NCBI GenBank assembly: GCA_964577205.1
Contig: CAZNYG010000006.1
Span: forward strand, 1 to 42,355
Source of the DNA: CAZNYG01 sp964577205
GTDB taxonomy: Bacteria; Elusimicrobiota; Endomicrobiia; Endomicrobiales; CAIRNS01
Length of the DNA: 42,355 bases
Direction: 5' to 3'
Position 1 is the first letter of the stretch. Each line of letters begins with the position of its first letter. Positions 15,363-23,977 of this stretch are shown piece after piece. The notes under the pieces are model-generated. The model saw only the letters and a list, made by a program, of their open reading frames with translations. It was not told where the DNA came from and searched no databases. Both the position numbers and the translations under genes were made by a program.

Positions 15363-16644
15363 CGATCTTCACCTCGTACCCCTGGTCGGATGGTTCATAG
15401 AGGACCACCGGATCATCCCAGTATTCCTGCTCCACGTGATGGCCGGGATGATCGTGAGGGTATTTGTAACCTTTGCCGTGGCCGCGCGCCGAGGAATCTC
15501 CATGGCTGTCCTTGAGATGGGCGGGCACGGCCCTGCGTATTCCTTCTGCAGCTTCTTTTTCGGCCCGGTGAAGCGCCATGTAAGCGGCGTTCGATTTCGG
15601 GGCGGACGCGACGTACGTCACGGCCTGGGCCAGAGGGATCTTCCCTTCGGGAAGGCCGACGAACCCGACGGCTTCGAGCGCTGCGGCGGCGACCATGAGG
15701 GCATGAGGGTCGGCATTGCCGACGTCTTCGGAAGCGCAGATGATCACGCGCCTCGCTATGAACCTGGGATCCTCTCCCGCCGCGAGCATGGTCGCCATCC
15801 AGTAAAGCGCCGCGTCAGGGTCCGATCCCCTCATTGATTTGATGAAAGCCGATATGTGATCGTAATGCTCGTCGCCGGACTTATCGTACAGAATGGTCCT
15901 TTTCTGCAGTGATTCCTCGGCGACGGAAAGGGTGAACCTGACGGCGCCGTCATCGTCCGGAGCGGTGGACAGGGCGCCTATTTCAAGGGCGTTCAGCAGG
16001 CGGCGGGCGTCGCCGTCGGCCTGGCGGATCAGGTGTTGTTCCGCCTCGGGGGCAAGCTCTATCCTGACCGAACCAAGGCCGCGCTCGCCGTCTTCCAGCG
16101 CGCGGCGCAGGATCAGCGCGAGAGAATGTTCGCTGAGCCGATGGAATTCGAACAGCAGGGACCTCGACCGCAGCGCCGGATTGACATAAAAGAAAGGGTT
16201 CTCCGTCGTTATGCCGATCAGCGTGATGATGCCTTTTTCCACTGACGGCAGCAGCGCGTCCTGCTGTGTCTTGTTGAAATGATGGATCTCATCGAGAAGA
16301 AGGATCGTTTTTTTCGCGGCATGCTGCATGCGGGAGCGGGCCTGATCAATAAAGGCCCGGATATCCGCCGTGCCCACTGTTACCGCGTTCGTCTCTTCGA
16401 AATGGGCCCTGGTCTTCGCCGCCACTATGCGCGCCAGCGCGCTTTTACCCGTGCCCGGCGGCCCGTAAAGTATAACCGACTGGAGCCGGTCCGCTTCTAT
16501 CGCGCGCCTTAAAAGTTTTCCCGGGCCGAGTATGGATTCCTGGCCGGTGAATTCATCAAGGGTGCGGGGCGACATGCGGGATGCCAGCGGCGACGTTTCC
16601 CCGCGCTCCAGGGTTTCGGGCGCGAAAAGATCGTTCTTAATCAT
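15295..16644 (-). CDS. rarA: Replication-associated recombination protein A (RarA/MgsA)
   Basis: This AAA+ ATPase of the clamp-loader clade acts at stalled replication forks. The 449-residue protein has Walker A GPPGTGKS, Walker B LLLDEIHHF, sensor ITTENPFFYVNPALRSR, the arginine-rich DGDARRLLNALE, and the C-terminal tetramerisation segment (DHISAFIKSMRGSDPDAALYWMATML). The tail GKGYKYPHDHPGHHVEQEY is typical of the family. I chose ATG 16644, preceded by GGAG with six bases spacing. The longer frame begins at TTG 16668. It overlaps the start of fau by 47-68 bases, so the two are co-translated. It follows the 6S RNA terminator by about 70 bases, so read-through or a separate promoter is needed. 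Confidence 0.96.
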   Translation of the reverse strand: MIKNDLFAPETLERGETSPLASRMSPRTLDEFTGQESILGPGKLLRRAIEADRLQSVILYGPPGTGKSALARIVAAKTRAHFEETNAVTVGTADIRAFIDQARSRMQHAAKKTILLLDEIHHFNKTQQDALLPSVEKGIITLIGITTENPFFYVNPALRSRSLLFEFHRLSEHSLALILRRALEDGERGLGSVRIELAPEAEQHLIRQADGDARRLLNALEIGALSTAPDDDGAVRFTLSVAEESLQKRTILYDKSGDEHYDHISAFIKSMRGSDPDAALYWMATMLAAGEDPRFIARRVIICASEDVGNADPHALMVAAAALEAVGFVGLPEGKIPLAQAVTYVASAPKSNAAYMALHRAEKEAAEGIRRAVPAHLKDSHGDSSARGHGKGYKYPHDHPGHHVEQEYWDDPVVLYEPSDQGYEVKIGERLLRWHGKKRNTPADARQKK

Positions 16645-16716
16645 GAGGAGCTCCGTGCGAGCGCTCAATGGCAGACATCATCCCGCGTTCCTTTCGCGAT
16701 TATCCGGCCCGCTCAT

Positions 16717-16734
16717 AAAAAAACCCGCGATGCC
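16717..16734 (-). terminator. Terminator closing the 6S RNA
   Basis: The 3' arm of the 6S closing stem (GGCATCGCGGG) runs straight into TTTTTTT (16723-16717), a typical intrinsic terminator tail. Confidence 0.65.
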
Positions 16735-16869
16735 GTGCATTTATCGATTTAAGTCCCAATAGTAAGGTGGGCGTACGTGTCATGTGCCGGAGCATATGCT
16801 CACGGTGAAGCCCTTTTTGGAACTTGTCGGCTTAAATCAGATAAAGTATCACCAACACCGCAGGGAAAA
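16717..16869 (-). ncRNA. ssrS: 6S RNA
   Basis: The spacer downstream of zapA can encode a 6S RNA, which mimics an open promoter and binds sigma70 RNA polymerase. The strand reads CCCTGCGGTGTT (16865-16854) at the 5' side and GGCATCGCGGG (16734-16724) at the 3' side. These form an 11-pair closing stem with one bulged U, directly followed by seven U. The middle is unpaired or weakly paired, and the apical part has GTGAGCATATGCTC, very like the GGTGAGCATGCTCGG of E. coli 6S RNA. GCCGACAAGTTCC also resembles the GAGCCGATATTTC of E. coli. The place just after zapA and close to fau is the classical ssrS position. Length is about 150 nt, a little short. The exact 5' end is inferred. Confidence 0.82.
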
Positions 16870-16882
16870 GTGGAGACGTCGA

Positions 16883-17179
16883 TCAGGAATCGCCTTCAGG
16901 TGACAACGCCTGGTCAAGAACATGCACAAGTTCAGCCGCCTTCCTGTTTATCGTACCTGAAATGCTTTCTCTGGAATTCTTCAGGCTGAACAATTCGTGC
17001 GCGATGTTCAGCGCGGTGAGAATCGCCAGTTTCTGAGTGTCCACGATGCCGGTGTCCTTCTGAACTTCGTTCAGCTTGTCTTCCAGATAGGCCGCCACGG
17101 AAGATATCAGCAGCTCGTCGCCGGGAACTACCTCAAAATCATAGGCGCGCCCGAGGATCATGACCGATACTTTGCTCAT
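16883..17179 (-). CDS. zapA: Cell division protein ZapA
   Basis: ZapA is a small protein that cross-links FtsZ filaments at the division ring. The 98-residue protein has the beta-strand head (SKVSVMILGRAYDFEVVPGDE) and a long C-terminal helix (VAAYLEDKLNEVQKDTG ... LAILTALNIAHELFSLKNS), the ordinary ZapA pattern. The start is ATG 17177-17179. A ZapB-like coiled-coil gene precedes it by 43 bases, and a 6S RNA follows. All three are probably transcribed from the promoter at 17462-17490. Confidence 0.92.
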   Translation of the reverse strand: MSKVSVMILGRAYDFEVVPGDELLISSVAAYLEDKLNEVQKDTGIVDTQKLAILTALNIAHELFSLKNSRESISGTINRKAAELVHVLDQALSPEGDS

Positions 17180-17222
17180 GGCAGCCCCGCGTATGGTAAA
17201 TGACGGCAGCCTGGCGGGAATA

Positions 17223-17450
17223 TCATATTTTCAGCGATTGAATTCTCTTAAGGACACGTTCTATCCTGCCGGCGGCGGCCTTCTTTTCCACGCGCAGCGC
17301 CTCGTTCTCTTTTGCCACTTCCCGGGCTCGACTGCCTTCCTGTTCGAGGAATTGAAGCTCGCCCCGCAGCCGGTCCCGTTCTTCCCTGAGGGCTGCGATC
17401 AATTCAGCGGCTTGATGGACCTTTTTTTTCAGGATCTCAAATGGTTCCAT
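17223..17450 (-). CDS. ZapB-like short coiled-coil protein
   Basis: This 75-residue protein is almost wholly a predicted coiled coil, with heptads through ILKKKVHQAAELIAALREERDRLRGELQFLEQ and a tail rich in K, R and E. It sits just upstream of zapA, where small ZapB-like or YlmG/SepF-independent division coiled coils are common, so a role in FtsZ-ring assembly is inferred. The ATG at 17450 follows the -10 box so closely that the mRNA leader would be about five bases. The longer frame begins at TTG 17462, inside the promoter, and is not likely. Sequence alone does not prove ZapB orthology because coiled coils look alike. Confidence 0.65.
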   Translation of the reverse strand: MEPFEILKKKVHQAAELIAALREERDRLRGELQFLEQEGSRAREVAKENEALRVEKKAAAGRIERVLKRIQSLKI

Positions 17451-17461
17451 TACACCAACCA

Positions 17462-17490
17462 ATTGTATAACAAATTACCAGTGATGTCAA
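17462..17490 (-). promoter_or_regulatory. Sigma70-type promoter of zapB-zapA-6S RNA
   Basis: On the minus strand, TTGACA (17490-17485) and TACAAT (17467-17462) are 17 bases apart. The expected transcription start near 17455 is only about five bases before the ATG at 17450. Confidence 0.78.
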
Positions 17491-17540
17491 CACGAAATTA
17501 TTCGGGAAAGGGGAGCGTTTGAATGGCGCTGTTCGAGGCG

Positions 17541-19041
17541 TTATTCGATGGCGGGCAGCAGGGATTCCGGGAAGACATTTCCCCTTCCCAGTATGCCTGC
17601 CGGATCGAGTGAAAGCTTAAGAGCGGCCATTTCGCGGAGCCCTTCGGGGCCGACCATCTGTTCAAGGAAATGATGTTTGATCTTGCCGATACCGTGTTCG
17701 GCGGATGCCGTGCCTCCCAGTTGCAACGCGCGGGTTACAAGGCGAAGATATTCCTCCCGGCAGCGCAGGAAGCCTTCCTCGGTGGAAGGGAGCAGGTTCG
17801 CGTGGAGGTGGCTGTCACCGATATGGCCGAAAACGAGATAGTCCATGCCGAAGCGCTCGAACTCGTCGTAATAGAACGACAGCATGCCGCCGAATTCTTC
17901 GAATGGCACGGCGATGTCCGTCCCGACCTTGGGCAGGCCGTTGCGTTCCACTATCTGGTTGACGCGTTCAGGGAGGCGGTGGCGGAAATCGCGGAAGACT
18001 TCCTGCTCGCGCGTTCCGGCGCCGAACCAGACATTTTCCAGCGGGACGCCGCAGCGTTCCAGCAGTTCAGTCCAGAGATCGGTCACGGAGCCCTGTTCTT
18101 CCGGCGTCGTATCCTGTTCGAAGAGGATCGCGGCGGCGGGATCGTCCGGCATGTTGGGATAGTCGTCCCGCAAAAGGCGCAGCGCGTTCCGGTCCATGTA
18201 TTCGAGTGAAAGCGCGTTTATCGCCGGATGAAGGCCCGTCCGGCGGGATCCGTACGAACGTTCTTNNNNNNNNNNATGCCCATGCCGCGTCCCGGTCCGA
18301 AAAAAAAGCCACGCCGCCGATGATCGTCCCGATGGCGGGCAGAAGACGCACTTCCAGCTCGATGACGGCCCCCAAAGTCCCTTCCTGCCCGATGAAAAGA
18401 TCGACGGCATCCATGCCGGGCAGGTTGTAATAGCCCGCCGAGTTCTTGATCCGGGGTAAACGGTACGAGGGAAGGCGGAGTTTAAAAGATCGGTTACCAG
18501 CTGGTATTTCAAGCGTTCCATCCGGGCCGGCTCTTATCTCACCGCGCCTCAGGTCCGCTATAGCGCCGTCAGCCAGGATCACCCTTACCCTTTCAACGTA
18601 TGTCCTGGTGGAACCGTACTTGAATCCCCGGCTTCCCGAAGCGTTTGTGGCGGCATTCCCTCCGATTAAGGAGCTCTGCTCCGTGACATCGGGCGGGTAA
18701 AGGAGCCCCAGCGCCGCGGTCTCTTCCTTAAGCCTGCGAATGGGTACTCCGCCCTGCACCGTCGCGATGCCTGTATCCGGGCCGGTCCGCCGGATATCGA
18801 TCACGCGGTCGAACCTTTCCATGGAAACGACCGCTCCCCCGAACGGCACCCTTCCGCCGGCGACGCCGGTCCCTCCGCCGGAAATAGTGACGCGCAGCTT
18901 ACGCGCGCTGGCGTCACGGAGGAATGACCGGAGTTCATTCTCGTTCTCGGGCACGACGACCTGTGAGGCGCGCGCACCCCTGAGGCCGGAAGAATCCTCC
19001 AGATAGGATCTGATGATAGCGGGATCGGTTTTGATGATCAT
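17541..19041 (-). CDS. GlcD-like FAD-linked oxidase, split by an assembly gap
   Basis: This is a flavoprotein of the D-lactate/glycolate dehydrogenase family (FAD_binding_4 plus FAD-oxidase C domains). The N-terminal 255 residues carry the PP-loop-type FAD site (SGGGTGVAGGRVPFGGAVVSMERFDR), LYPPDVTEQSSLIGGNAATNASGSRGFKYGSTR and FIGQEGTLGAVIELEVRLLP. The C-terminal 240 residues carry GHIGDSHLHANLLP and SAEHGIGKIKHHFL, the residues that bind metal and substrate. Ten N at 18266-18275 lie between the halves, and the frame differs on the two sides (1 + 10 + 2 bases is not a multiple of three). The N-run is a placeholder, so this is most likely one intact gene and not a pseudogene. Substrate is unknown; no GlcE/GlcF partners are nearby. 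Start ATG is at 19041. Confidence 0.88.
18266..18275. other. Scaffold gap (10 N)
   Basis: A run of ten N marks an unresolved gap inside the GlcD-like gene. Its true length is unknown. The protein fold suggests only a short stretch, about a few to a dozen codons, is missing. Confidence 0.95.
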
Positions 19042-19216
19042 GGCATAATAGAGGCGTTCATCAGTTTATTTGTTCATTAATTACTCATGTTACGCAAGAG
19101 GTGTCATGCCCGCGGGGATACAAAAATAGTCGGTTCTTCATCAGGTCAGCCATTGATCCATATACCCAATGAACTAATCAACCAGTGAACCAAATGAACG
19201 TCTCTAAATGGTTTAA

Positions 19217-21583
19217 CTACCGGAGGGTGACGCCGAGCTCGCTGGAGAGACGTTCAACGATCTTGTCCACCAGCGGATTGACGTCGGCATCGGTAAGGGT
19301 GTGGTCGGGATGACGGAACGTCAGATGGAGCGAGTAGCTGATCCTGTCTTTCCCGATCTTTTCATCGCGGTAAACCGAGAACAGCCTGAATTCCTGAAGG
19401 AGCGATGCCGTACCGGTGAACCCGCGGAATACCGCCTCGATCCGCTCGAACGATACTGTCTCCGGGGCAAGGAGCGAAAGATCGCGTTTGACCGGCGGAA
19501 ATCGGCGGAGCGGCACATATAAGGGAGCGCGCGCAGTTGCCGCCGTTCCAACAGCCTCGAGATCCAGCTCCGCGTAGCATACTTCGTGGACAAGGCCGGA
19601 GGTCAGCTGCGGTTTGAGCGTGCCGACGGAACCGCAGCGTTTCCCGTTGACGAAGACGGCCGCGCATTTGCCGGGATGATACCAGGGGGCGGGCGATCCG
19701 TCTTTATTGACGGTAACCGTGCCCTCCGGGAAAAGGGATCCGATAAGGCCGTTCATGAAATAAAAGTCGTAAGCGGGCGGGAGGGAATCGTCTTTCCAGC
19801 CCCACCACGGCGCCCACACCTGTCCGTACGCGAGGATCCCCAGCGACCTGCGTTCGCCTTTAGACGAGAAAATGTTCCCTGTTTCGAAAAGTGCGACCCG
19901 GTCAAATCCCTGTCCAATGTTGACGATCAGGTTCTTCCACAGGCCGGGGAGTATATCCGGACGGAGCACTTCGTTCTCTTTCGAAAGAGGGTTGGCTATA
20001 CGGCAATCAGCCGGCAGGCCGAAGCGCGAAAGTTCTTTCTGTTCCGAGAAACTGTAGTTCATGGCTTCACAGAAACCAAGCCCCGCGAGCCGGGTACGGA
20101 TACGTTCTTCCTGAGATGGTTCTGAGATCCCTTTGTTCATATCGGGCAGGATCGGCAGCACATTCACGGGGACATGTTCGTAACCTTTGACGCGCGCCAG
20201 TTCTTCCAGCAGGTCGGCTTCCTGCGATATGTCGACGCGCCATGAGGGAATGGACGCTTCCACGGCGCCGTCGCCGCGGACGGCCGTTTTCATGCCCAGG
20301 CTCTCAAGGATATCGACGGTGTCAGCCGTGGAGAACTCGATATCGAGCACGCGTTTGGCGCGCGCTGGGCGGACCGCCACCGTGACGGGGGCATACGGTT
20401 TGGAAATAAGATCGCCCCGTCCTTCTATAACGCCGCCGGCAAGTTCCTGGATAAGGTTCGCCGCGCGCCATGACGCGTATTCCGCCACATCCCATCCGGT
20501 GCCGCGCTCAAAACGATACGACGCGTCCGACGAAAGGGCCAGCGCGCGCGATGTTTTACGGATGACGGAAGGCGCGAATACCGCGCTTTCCAAAATGATC
20601 GAAGTAGTCCTTTCCGTCACACCTGAAGACTCTCCGCCCATGACGCCGGCTATCGCCTGCGGGACGTCTCGATCCGCTATGACAAGCATCTCAGGCGTAA
20701 GCCCGTATGACTTTCCGTCGAGGGCCGTGATCTTTTCGCCCGCGGCCGCGCGGCGTATCACAAGCTGCCCGCCCGCGAGCGCAGAACGGTCGAACGCGTG
20801 AAGAGGATGGCCGAGCTCCATAAGGACATAGTTGGTTATATCGACGATATTGTTTATGGGCCGGAGGCCGCATTTGACGAGACGCCGCGCGAGCCAGTCG
20901 GGAGAAGGTTTGACTGAAACGTTATTTATGAGAATGCCGATATACCGCGGGCAGAGATCCGGGTCATTGACCTGTATGTCAACATTCCCGCCTGTCAAAT
21001 GGACCGGGTCGACCGACGGCTTGTTAACAGGCACGCGAATACGCGCACTTACTTCCCGGGCTATGCCCCAGTGGCTGAGGCAGTCTGGACGGTTCCCGGT
21101 GATCTCAACGGTCAGGATGGAATCGCGCTCTCCAAATATTTCCTCAAGCGGCCGGCCGAGCGGGGTTGTTTCGGGAAGCACCATGATGCCGGAAGATTCG
21201 CCGGTGATGCCGAGTTCCTGTTCCGAGCAGATCATCCCCCGAGATTCGACGCCCCTGATCTTCGCCTTTTTTATCCTGACGCCGCCGGGGAGGTGAGCGC
21301 CGATCCGGGCGAGAGGGACTGTCTGCCCCGCCGCCACGTTCTGCGCGCCGCACACGACCGGATACGTGTCCGTGCCGTCATTTACCTGGCACAGTGAAAG
21401 CTTGTCCGCCTGTGGGTGCCGTTCGACTGAAAGGACCTTGGCGGTGACCACATTGTCCCACGCGGCTTCCGCCTCTTCGGTGACGTTCGTTTCAACGCCC
21501 ATAAAGGTCAGCAATTCAGCAAGTTCCCGCGGCGTTTTACCCGAGGGAACGAATTCATTGAGCCAGGAGCAGGATATTTTCAT
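19217..21583 (-). CDS. pheT: Phenylalanyl-tRNA synthetase beta subunit
   Basis: This is the large subunit of the (alpha-beta)2 PheRS. The 788-residue protein starts MKISCSWLNEFV. Its domains in order are a tRNA-binding OB domain (VVTAKVLSVERHPQADKLSLCQV), B3/B4 editing domain (NRPDCLSHWGIAREVSA and the long central part), B5 (RAKRVLDIEFSTADTVDILESLGM), a catalytic-like domain without class II activity (EEERIRTRLAGLGFCEAMNYSF), and a C-terminal anticodon-binding ferredoxin fold (RFPPVKRDLSLLAPETVSFERIE). ATG 21583 is chosen; the longer frame begins at TTG overlapping the pheS stop. It follows pheS by 14 bases. A 175-base spacer separates it from the oxidase. Confidence 0.98.
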   Translation of the reverse strand: MKISCSWLNEFVPSGKTPRELAELLTFMGVETNVTEEAEAAWDNVVTAKVLSVERHPQADKLSLCQVNDGTDTYPVVCGAQNVAAGQTVPLARIGAHLPGGVRIKKAKIRGVESRGMICSEQELGITGESSGIMVLPETTPLGRPLEEIFGERDSILTVEITGNRPDCLSHWGIAREVSARIRVPVNKPSVDPVHLTGGNVDIQVNDPDLCPRYIGILINNVSVKPSPDWLARRLVKCGLRPINNIVDITNYVLMELGHPLHAFDRSALAGGQLVIRRAAAGEKITALDGKSYGLTPEMLVIADRDVPQAIAGVMGGESSGVTERTTSIILESAVFAPSVIRKTSRALALSSDASYRFERGTGWDVAEYASWRAANLIQELAGGVIEGRGDLISKPYAPVTVAVRPARAKRVLDIEFSTADTVDILESLGMKTAVRGDGAVEASIPSWRVDISQEADLLEELARVKGYEHVPVNVLPILPDMNKGISEPSQEERIRTRLAGLGFCEAMNYSFSEQKELSRFGLPADCRIANPLSKENEVLRPDILPGLWKNLIVNIGQGFDRVALFETGNIFSSKGERRSLGILAYGQVWAPWWGWKDDSLPPAYDFYFMNGLIGSLFPEGTVTVNKDGSPAPWYHPGKCAAVFVNGKRCGSVGTLKPQLTSGLVHEVCYAELDLEAVGTAATARAPLYVPLRRFPPVKRDLSLLAPETVSFERIEAVFRGFTGTASLLQEFRLFSVYRDEKIGKDRISYSLHLTFRHPDHTLTDADVNPLVDKIVERLSSELGVTLR

Positions 21584-21597
21584 TGAAGTACGCTGCC

Positions 21598-22620
21598 TCA
21601 AAACTGTGAAAGGAACTGCAGGTTGTTCTCGTAGAAAAGGCGGATATCGTTAACACCGTAGCGGATGATGGCCAGGCGTTCAACGCCCATGCCGAAAGCG
21701 AAACCAGTGTAGCGCTCAGTGTCATACTTTACCGCTTTAAAAACGTTCGGGTGGACCATGCCGCAGCCCATCATCTCTATCCAGCCCGTGTGTTTGCAGA
21801 CGGGGCATCCCTTGCCGCCGCAGATGATGCAGGTGACGTCTATCTCCGCGGAAGGTTCGGTGAACTGGAAGTACGAAGGACGGAAACGTAACTTCGTCCG
21901 CGAACCGAAAAGGCGGCGGAAAAAGAGCGTCAGCGTCCCCTTAAGATCGGCGAAGGTAATGTTTTCATCAACGGCAAGGCCTTCCACCTGATGGAAGGTG
22001 GCCGAATGGGTGGCGTCGGTCGCCTCGTTGCGGTATACGCGTCCCGGTATGATGACGCGGACCGGCGGCCTTTGTTCCTCCATGACATGTATCTGCATGG
22101 GGGATGTATGCGTTCTAAGGAGGTGTTTCCCATCCGCGAGATAGAACGTGTCCTGCGTGTCACGGGCAGGGTGGTCCGCCGGTATGTTCAACGCTTCGAA
22201 GTTGTACCAGTCCGTTTCGATCTCAGGGCCGGCCGCTATCTCGAAACCGAGCTCCCTGAAAATGCCGGAGATCTCGTTGATCGTCTGGCGAAGCGGATGG
22301 ATATGGCCGGAAGGGAACGGGAAGGCGAAGGCCGGGGATGTTTCAGCCTTCTGACCGGACAACTGGACCGCGATCTCCTTTTCCCGCAGTTCGGCATGCC
22401 GGGCCTCGATCAGCGTCTCCAGTTCGGCGCGCAGCCTGTTTGCTTTTTCTCCCGTCAGGCGGCGTTCTTCGATGGGGAGCTGAGACAGGCCGCGGAGTAC
22501 CTCCGTCAGCCTGCCTTTGCGGCCCAGCACGGCAGTCTTAAGCGCTTCCAGCGATCCAATTGAATCGGCGGCGGCTATCTGTTGTCTGGCCTCTGTTTCA
22601 AGAACCGATATGTCGTTCAT
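21598..22620 (-). CDS. pheS: Phenylalanyl-tRNA synthetase alpha subunit
   Basis: This is the catalytic class II subunit that charges tRNA-Phe. The 340-residue protein has an N-terminal coiled coil (ALKTAVLGRKGRLTEVLRGL), motif 1 (HPLRQTINEISGIFRELGFE), motif 2 (TEPSAEIDVTCIICGGKGC with LLRTHTSPMQIHVMEEQRPP), and motif 3 (FAFGMGVERLAIIRYGVNDIRLFYENNLQFLSQF). A CxxC-CxxC pair (CIICGGKGCPVC) is present, as in many bacterial PheS. I chose ATG 22620 with family N-terminus, although its ribosome binding site is weak; an ATG at 22710 would add 30 unlike residues. It follows rplT by 94 bases, in the ancestral infC-rpmI-rplT-pheST order. Confidence 0.98.
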   Translation of the reverse strand: MNDISVLETEARQQIAAADSIGSLEALKTAVLGRKGRLTEVLRGLSQLPIEERRLTGEKANRLRAELETLIEARHAELREKEIAVQLSGQKAETSPAFAFPFPSGHIHPLRQTINEISGIFRELGFEIAAGPEIETDWYNFEALNIPADHPARDTQDTFYLADGKHLLRTHTSPMQIHVMEEQRPPVRVIIPGRVYRNEATDATHSATFHQVEGLAVDENITFADLKGTLTLFFRRLFGSRTKLRFRPSYFQFTEPSAEIDVTCIICGGKGCPVCKHTGWIEMMGCGMVHPNVFKAVKYDTERYTGFAFGMGVERLAIIRYGVNDIRLFYENNLQFLSQF

Positions 22621-22714
22621 GTTCTGGCCTGAATAATTGTTCCCGCAACGGGCGGCTGAAGCCGGCTTGTCCGCCGATGAGGCGGGCCCCCGCGCGGCGC
22701 CTCGCTTCACTTTG

Positions 22715-23068
22715 TTACGCGAGGCTGTTCTTCGCTATTTCCGCGAGCTGCTTGAAGGCGGAGGCGTCGTTGATGGCCATTTCGGACAGCATTTTGCGGT
22801 CGATGATGACGTTCGCCTTGCGCAGTCCGGCGATAAATCGGCTGTAGCTGAGCCCTTCAAGACGTGCGGCCGCATTCAGGCGGGCGATCCACAAACGGCG
22901 GAACTCGCCTTTACGGTCCTTGCGGTCGCGATAAGCGTATTTCATCGAACGCTCTACCTGCTGAATGGTCATTCTCCAGCGGTTCTTCTTATCAGAATAG
23001 TATCCCTTTGCCATGCGGAATACTTTTTTCTTTCTCTGCCGTGTGTATACTACGCTCTTTGCGCGCAT
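22715..23068 (-). CDS. rplT: 50S ribosomal protein L20
   Basis: This 23S rRNA-binding protein is essential early in 50S assembly, and in other bacteria it represses its own operon. The 117-residue protein is typical: the basic N-terminal extension (RQRKKKVFRMAKGYYSDKKNRWRM) and the globular part (RRLWIARLNAAARLEGLSYSRFIAGLRKA, DRKMLSEMAI). The start follows AAGGAG with seven bases spacing. It is the third gene of the infC-rpmI-rplT unit that carries an attenuator-like leader. Confidence 0.98.
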   Translation of the reverse strand: MRAKSVVYTRQRKKKVFRMAKGYYSDKKNRWRMTIQQVERSMKYAYRDRKDRKGEFRRLWIARLNAAARLEGLSYSRFIAGLRKANVIIDRKMLSEMAINDASAFKQLAEIAKNSLA

Positions 23069-23130
23069 TGTCGTGCTCCTTTAAGATAACGCCTGCCTTT
23101 CGACAGGGCAAGTAAGCGTTGGATCGTTTG

Positions 23131-23331
23131 TTAAAAGTCGTACGGCATGTATTTCTTCAGCTGATCGGTCTCTGTAGCGTCGACGACGCCGGTCCTGCGG
23201 AGCTTTCTTCCGCGGTTGGACGACATCCCGGTCAGCAGATGACGCAACCCCTGTTTTTTGTGTTTCGCTTTTCCGTTCTTTGACACGATGAAGCGCTTTT
23301 TCGCGCCGCTGTGCGTTTTCATTTTCGGCAT
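23131..23331 (-). CDS. rpmI: 50S ribosomal protein L35
   Basis: This small, strongly basic 50S protein of 66 residues begins MPKMKTHSGAKKRF and ends in LKKYMPYDF. The segments AKHKKQGLRHLLTGMSSNRGRKLR and DQLKKYMPY are typical. The start is preceded by GGAGGGCATACC. It lies between infC and rplT in the standard order. Confidence 0.97.
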   Translation of the reverse strand: MPKMKTHSGAKKRFIVSKNGKAKHKKQGLRHLLTGMSSNRGRKLRRTGVVDATETDQLKKYMPYDF

Positions 23332-23443
23332 GGTATGCCCTCCTGATATGACTGTTGTTGCTATATTATGCCCCCCGTCGGTTTCGGGTAAAACTATCCA
23401 TCCGGGATCTCACCGGCCATGCAGTATTCGAAGGGGCCGCGGA

Positions 23444-23977
23444 TCACTTCGTCTTTTTCGGACTGAGCAGCAGGTACAGACGGTTGCCGAGCATGGACGG
23501 GCGGTTCTCGACGTCACTGACATCCGCCAGCTGTGTTTTGATCTTCTCAAGGATCGCCATTCCCAGGTCCCTGTGTTGCATTTCACGTCCCATGAACACG
23601 ACGGTGATCTGGACCTTGTTCCCTTCCGCAAGAAATTCCCGCGCGTGCTTTACCTTTACTTCAAGGTCATGTTCCCCGATGCGGGGCCGGAAACGCACTT
23701 CTTTCAAATGGCCGCCCGTTTTCTGTTTTTTCCGGGCATCCCTTTCTTTCTTGTCAAGATCGTAGCGGAATTTCGAAAAGTTGATGATCTTGCATACCGG
23801 CGGATTTGCCTGCCCCGATATTTCTACAAGATCCATTCCCCTCTCCTGCGCCAGCCGCATAGCTTCCTGTATAGGGGTTATGCCCACCTGTGTTCCATCT
23901 GAATCGATCAGTCGAACCTGCGGTACACGGATCTGATGGTTGGTACGAAATCTTCTGTCGACGGGAGTCCTCCTCAT
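23444..23977 (-). CDS. infC: Translation initiation factor IF-3
   Basis: IF-3 binds the 30S subunit, blocks premature 50S joining and checks start-codon pairing. The 177-residue protein has both domains: an N-terminal half with RTNHQIRVPQVRLIDSDGTQVGI and a C-terminal half with KKQKTGGHLKEVRFRPRIGEHDLEVKVKHAREFL and QITVVFMGREMQHRDLGM, joined by a basic linker. I chose ATG 23977, which has GGAAGG seven bases upstream; a longer ATG at 24022 lies close to the terminator hairpin. The start is an ATG and not the rare AUU/AUC used in enterobacteria, so the usual start-codon autoregulation is not evident. Regulation is more likely through the leader at 23978-24135. Confidence 0.96.
   Translation of the reverse strand: MRRTPVDRRFRTNHQIRVPQVRLIDSDGTQVGITPIQEAMRLAQERGMDLVEISGQANPPVCKIINFSKFRYDLDKKERDARKKQKTGGHLKEVRFRPRIGEHDLEVKVKHAREFLAEGNKVQITVVFMGREMQHRDLGMAILEKIKTQLADVSDVENRPSMLGNRLYLLLSPKKTK

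Noticed and set aside
19042..19216. Spacer between the oxidase and pheT as a regulatory RNA
   Set aside because: It contains loose TGAACYAATCAACC-like repeats only, with no stable hairpin or promoter that I can support.
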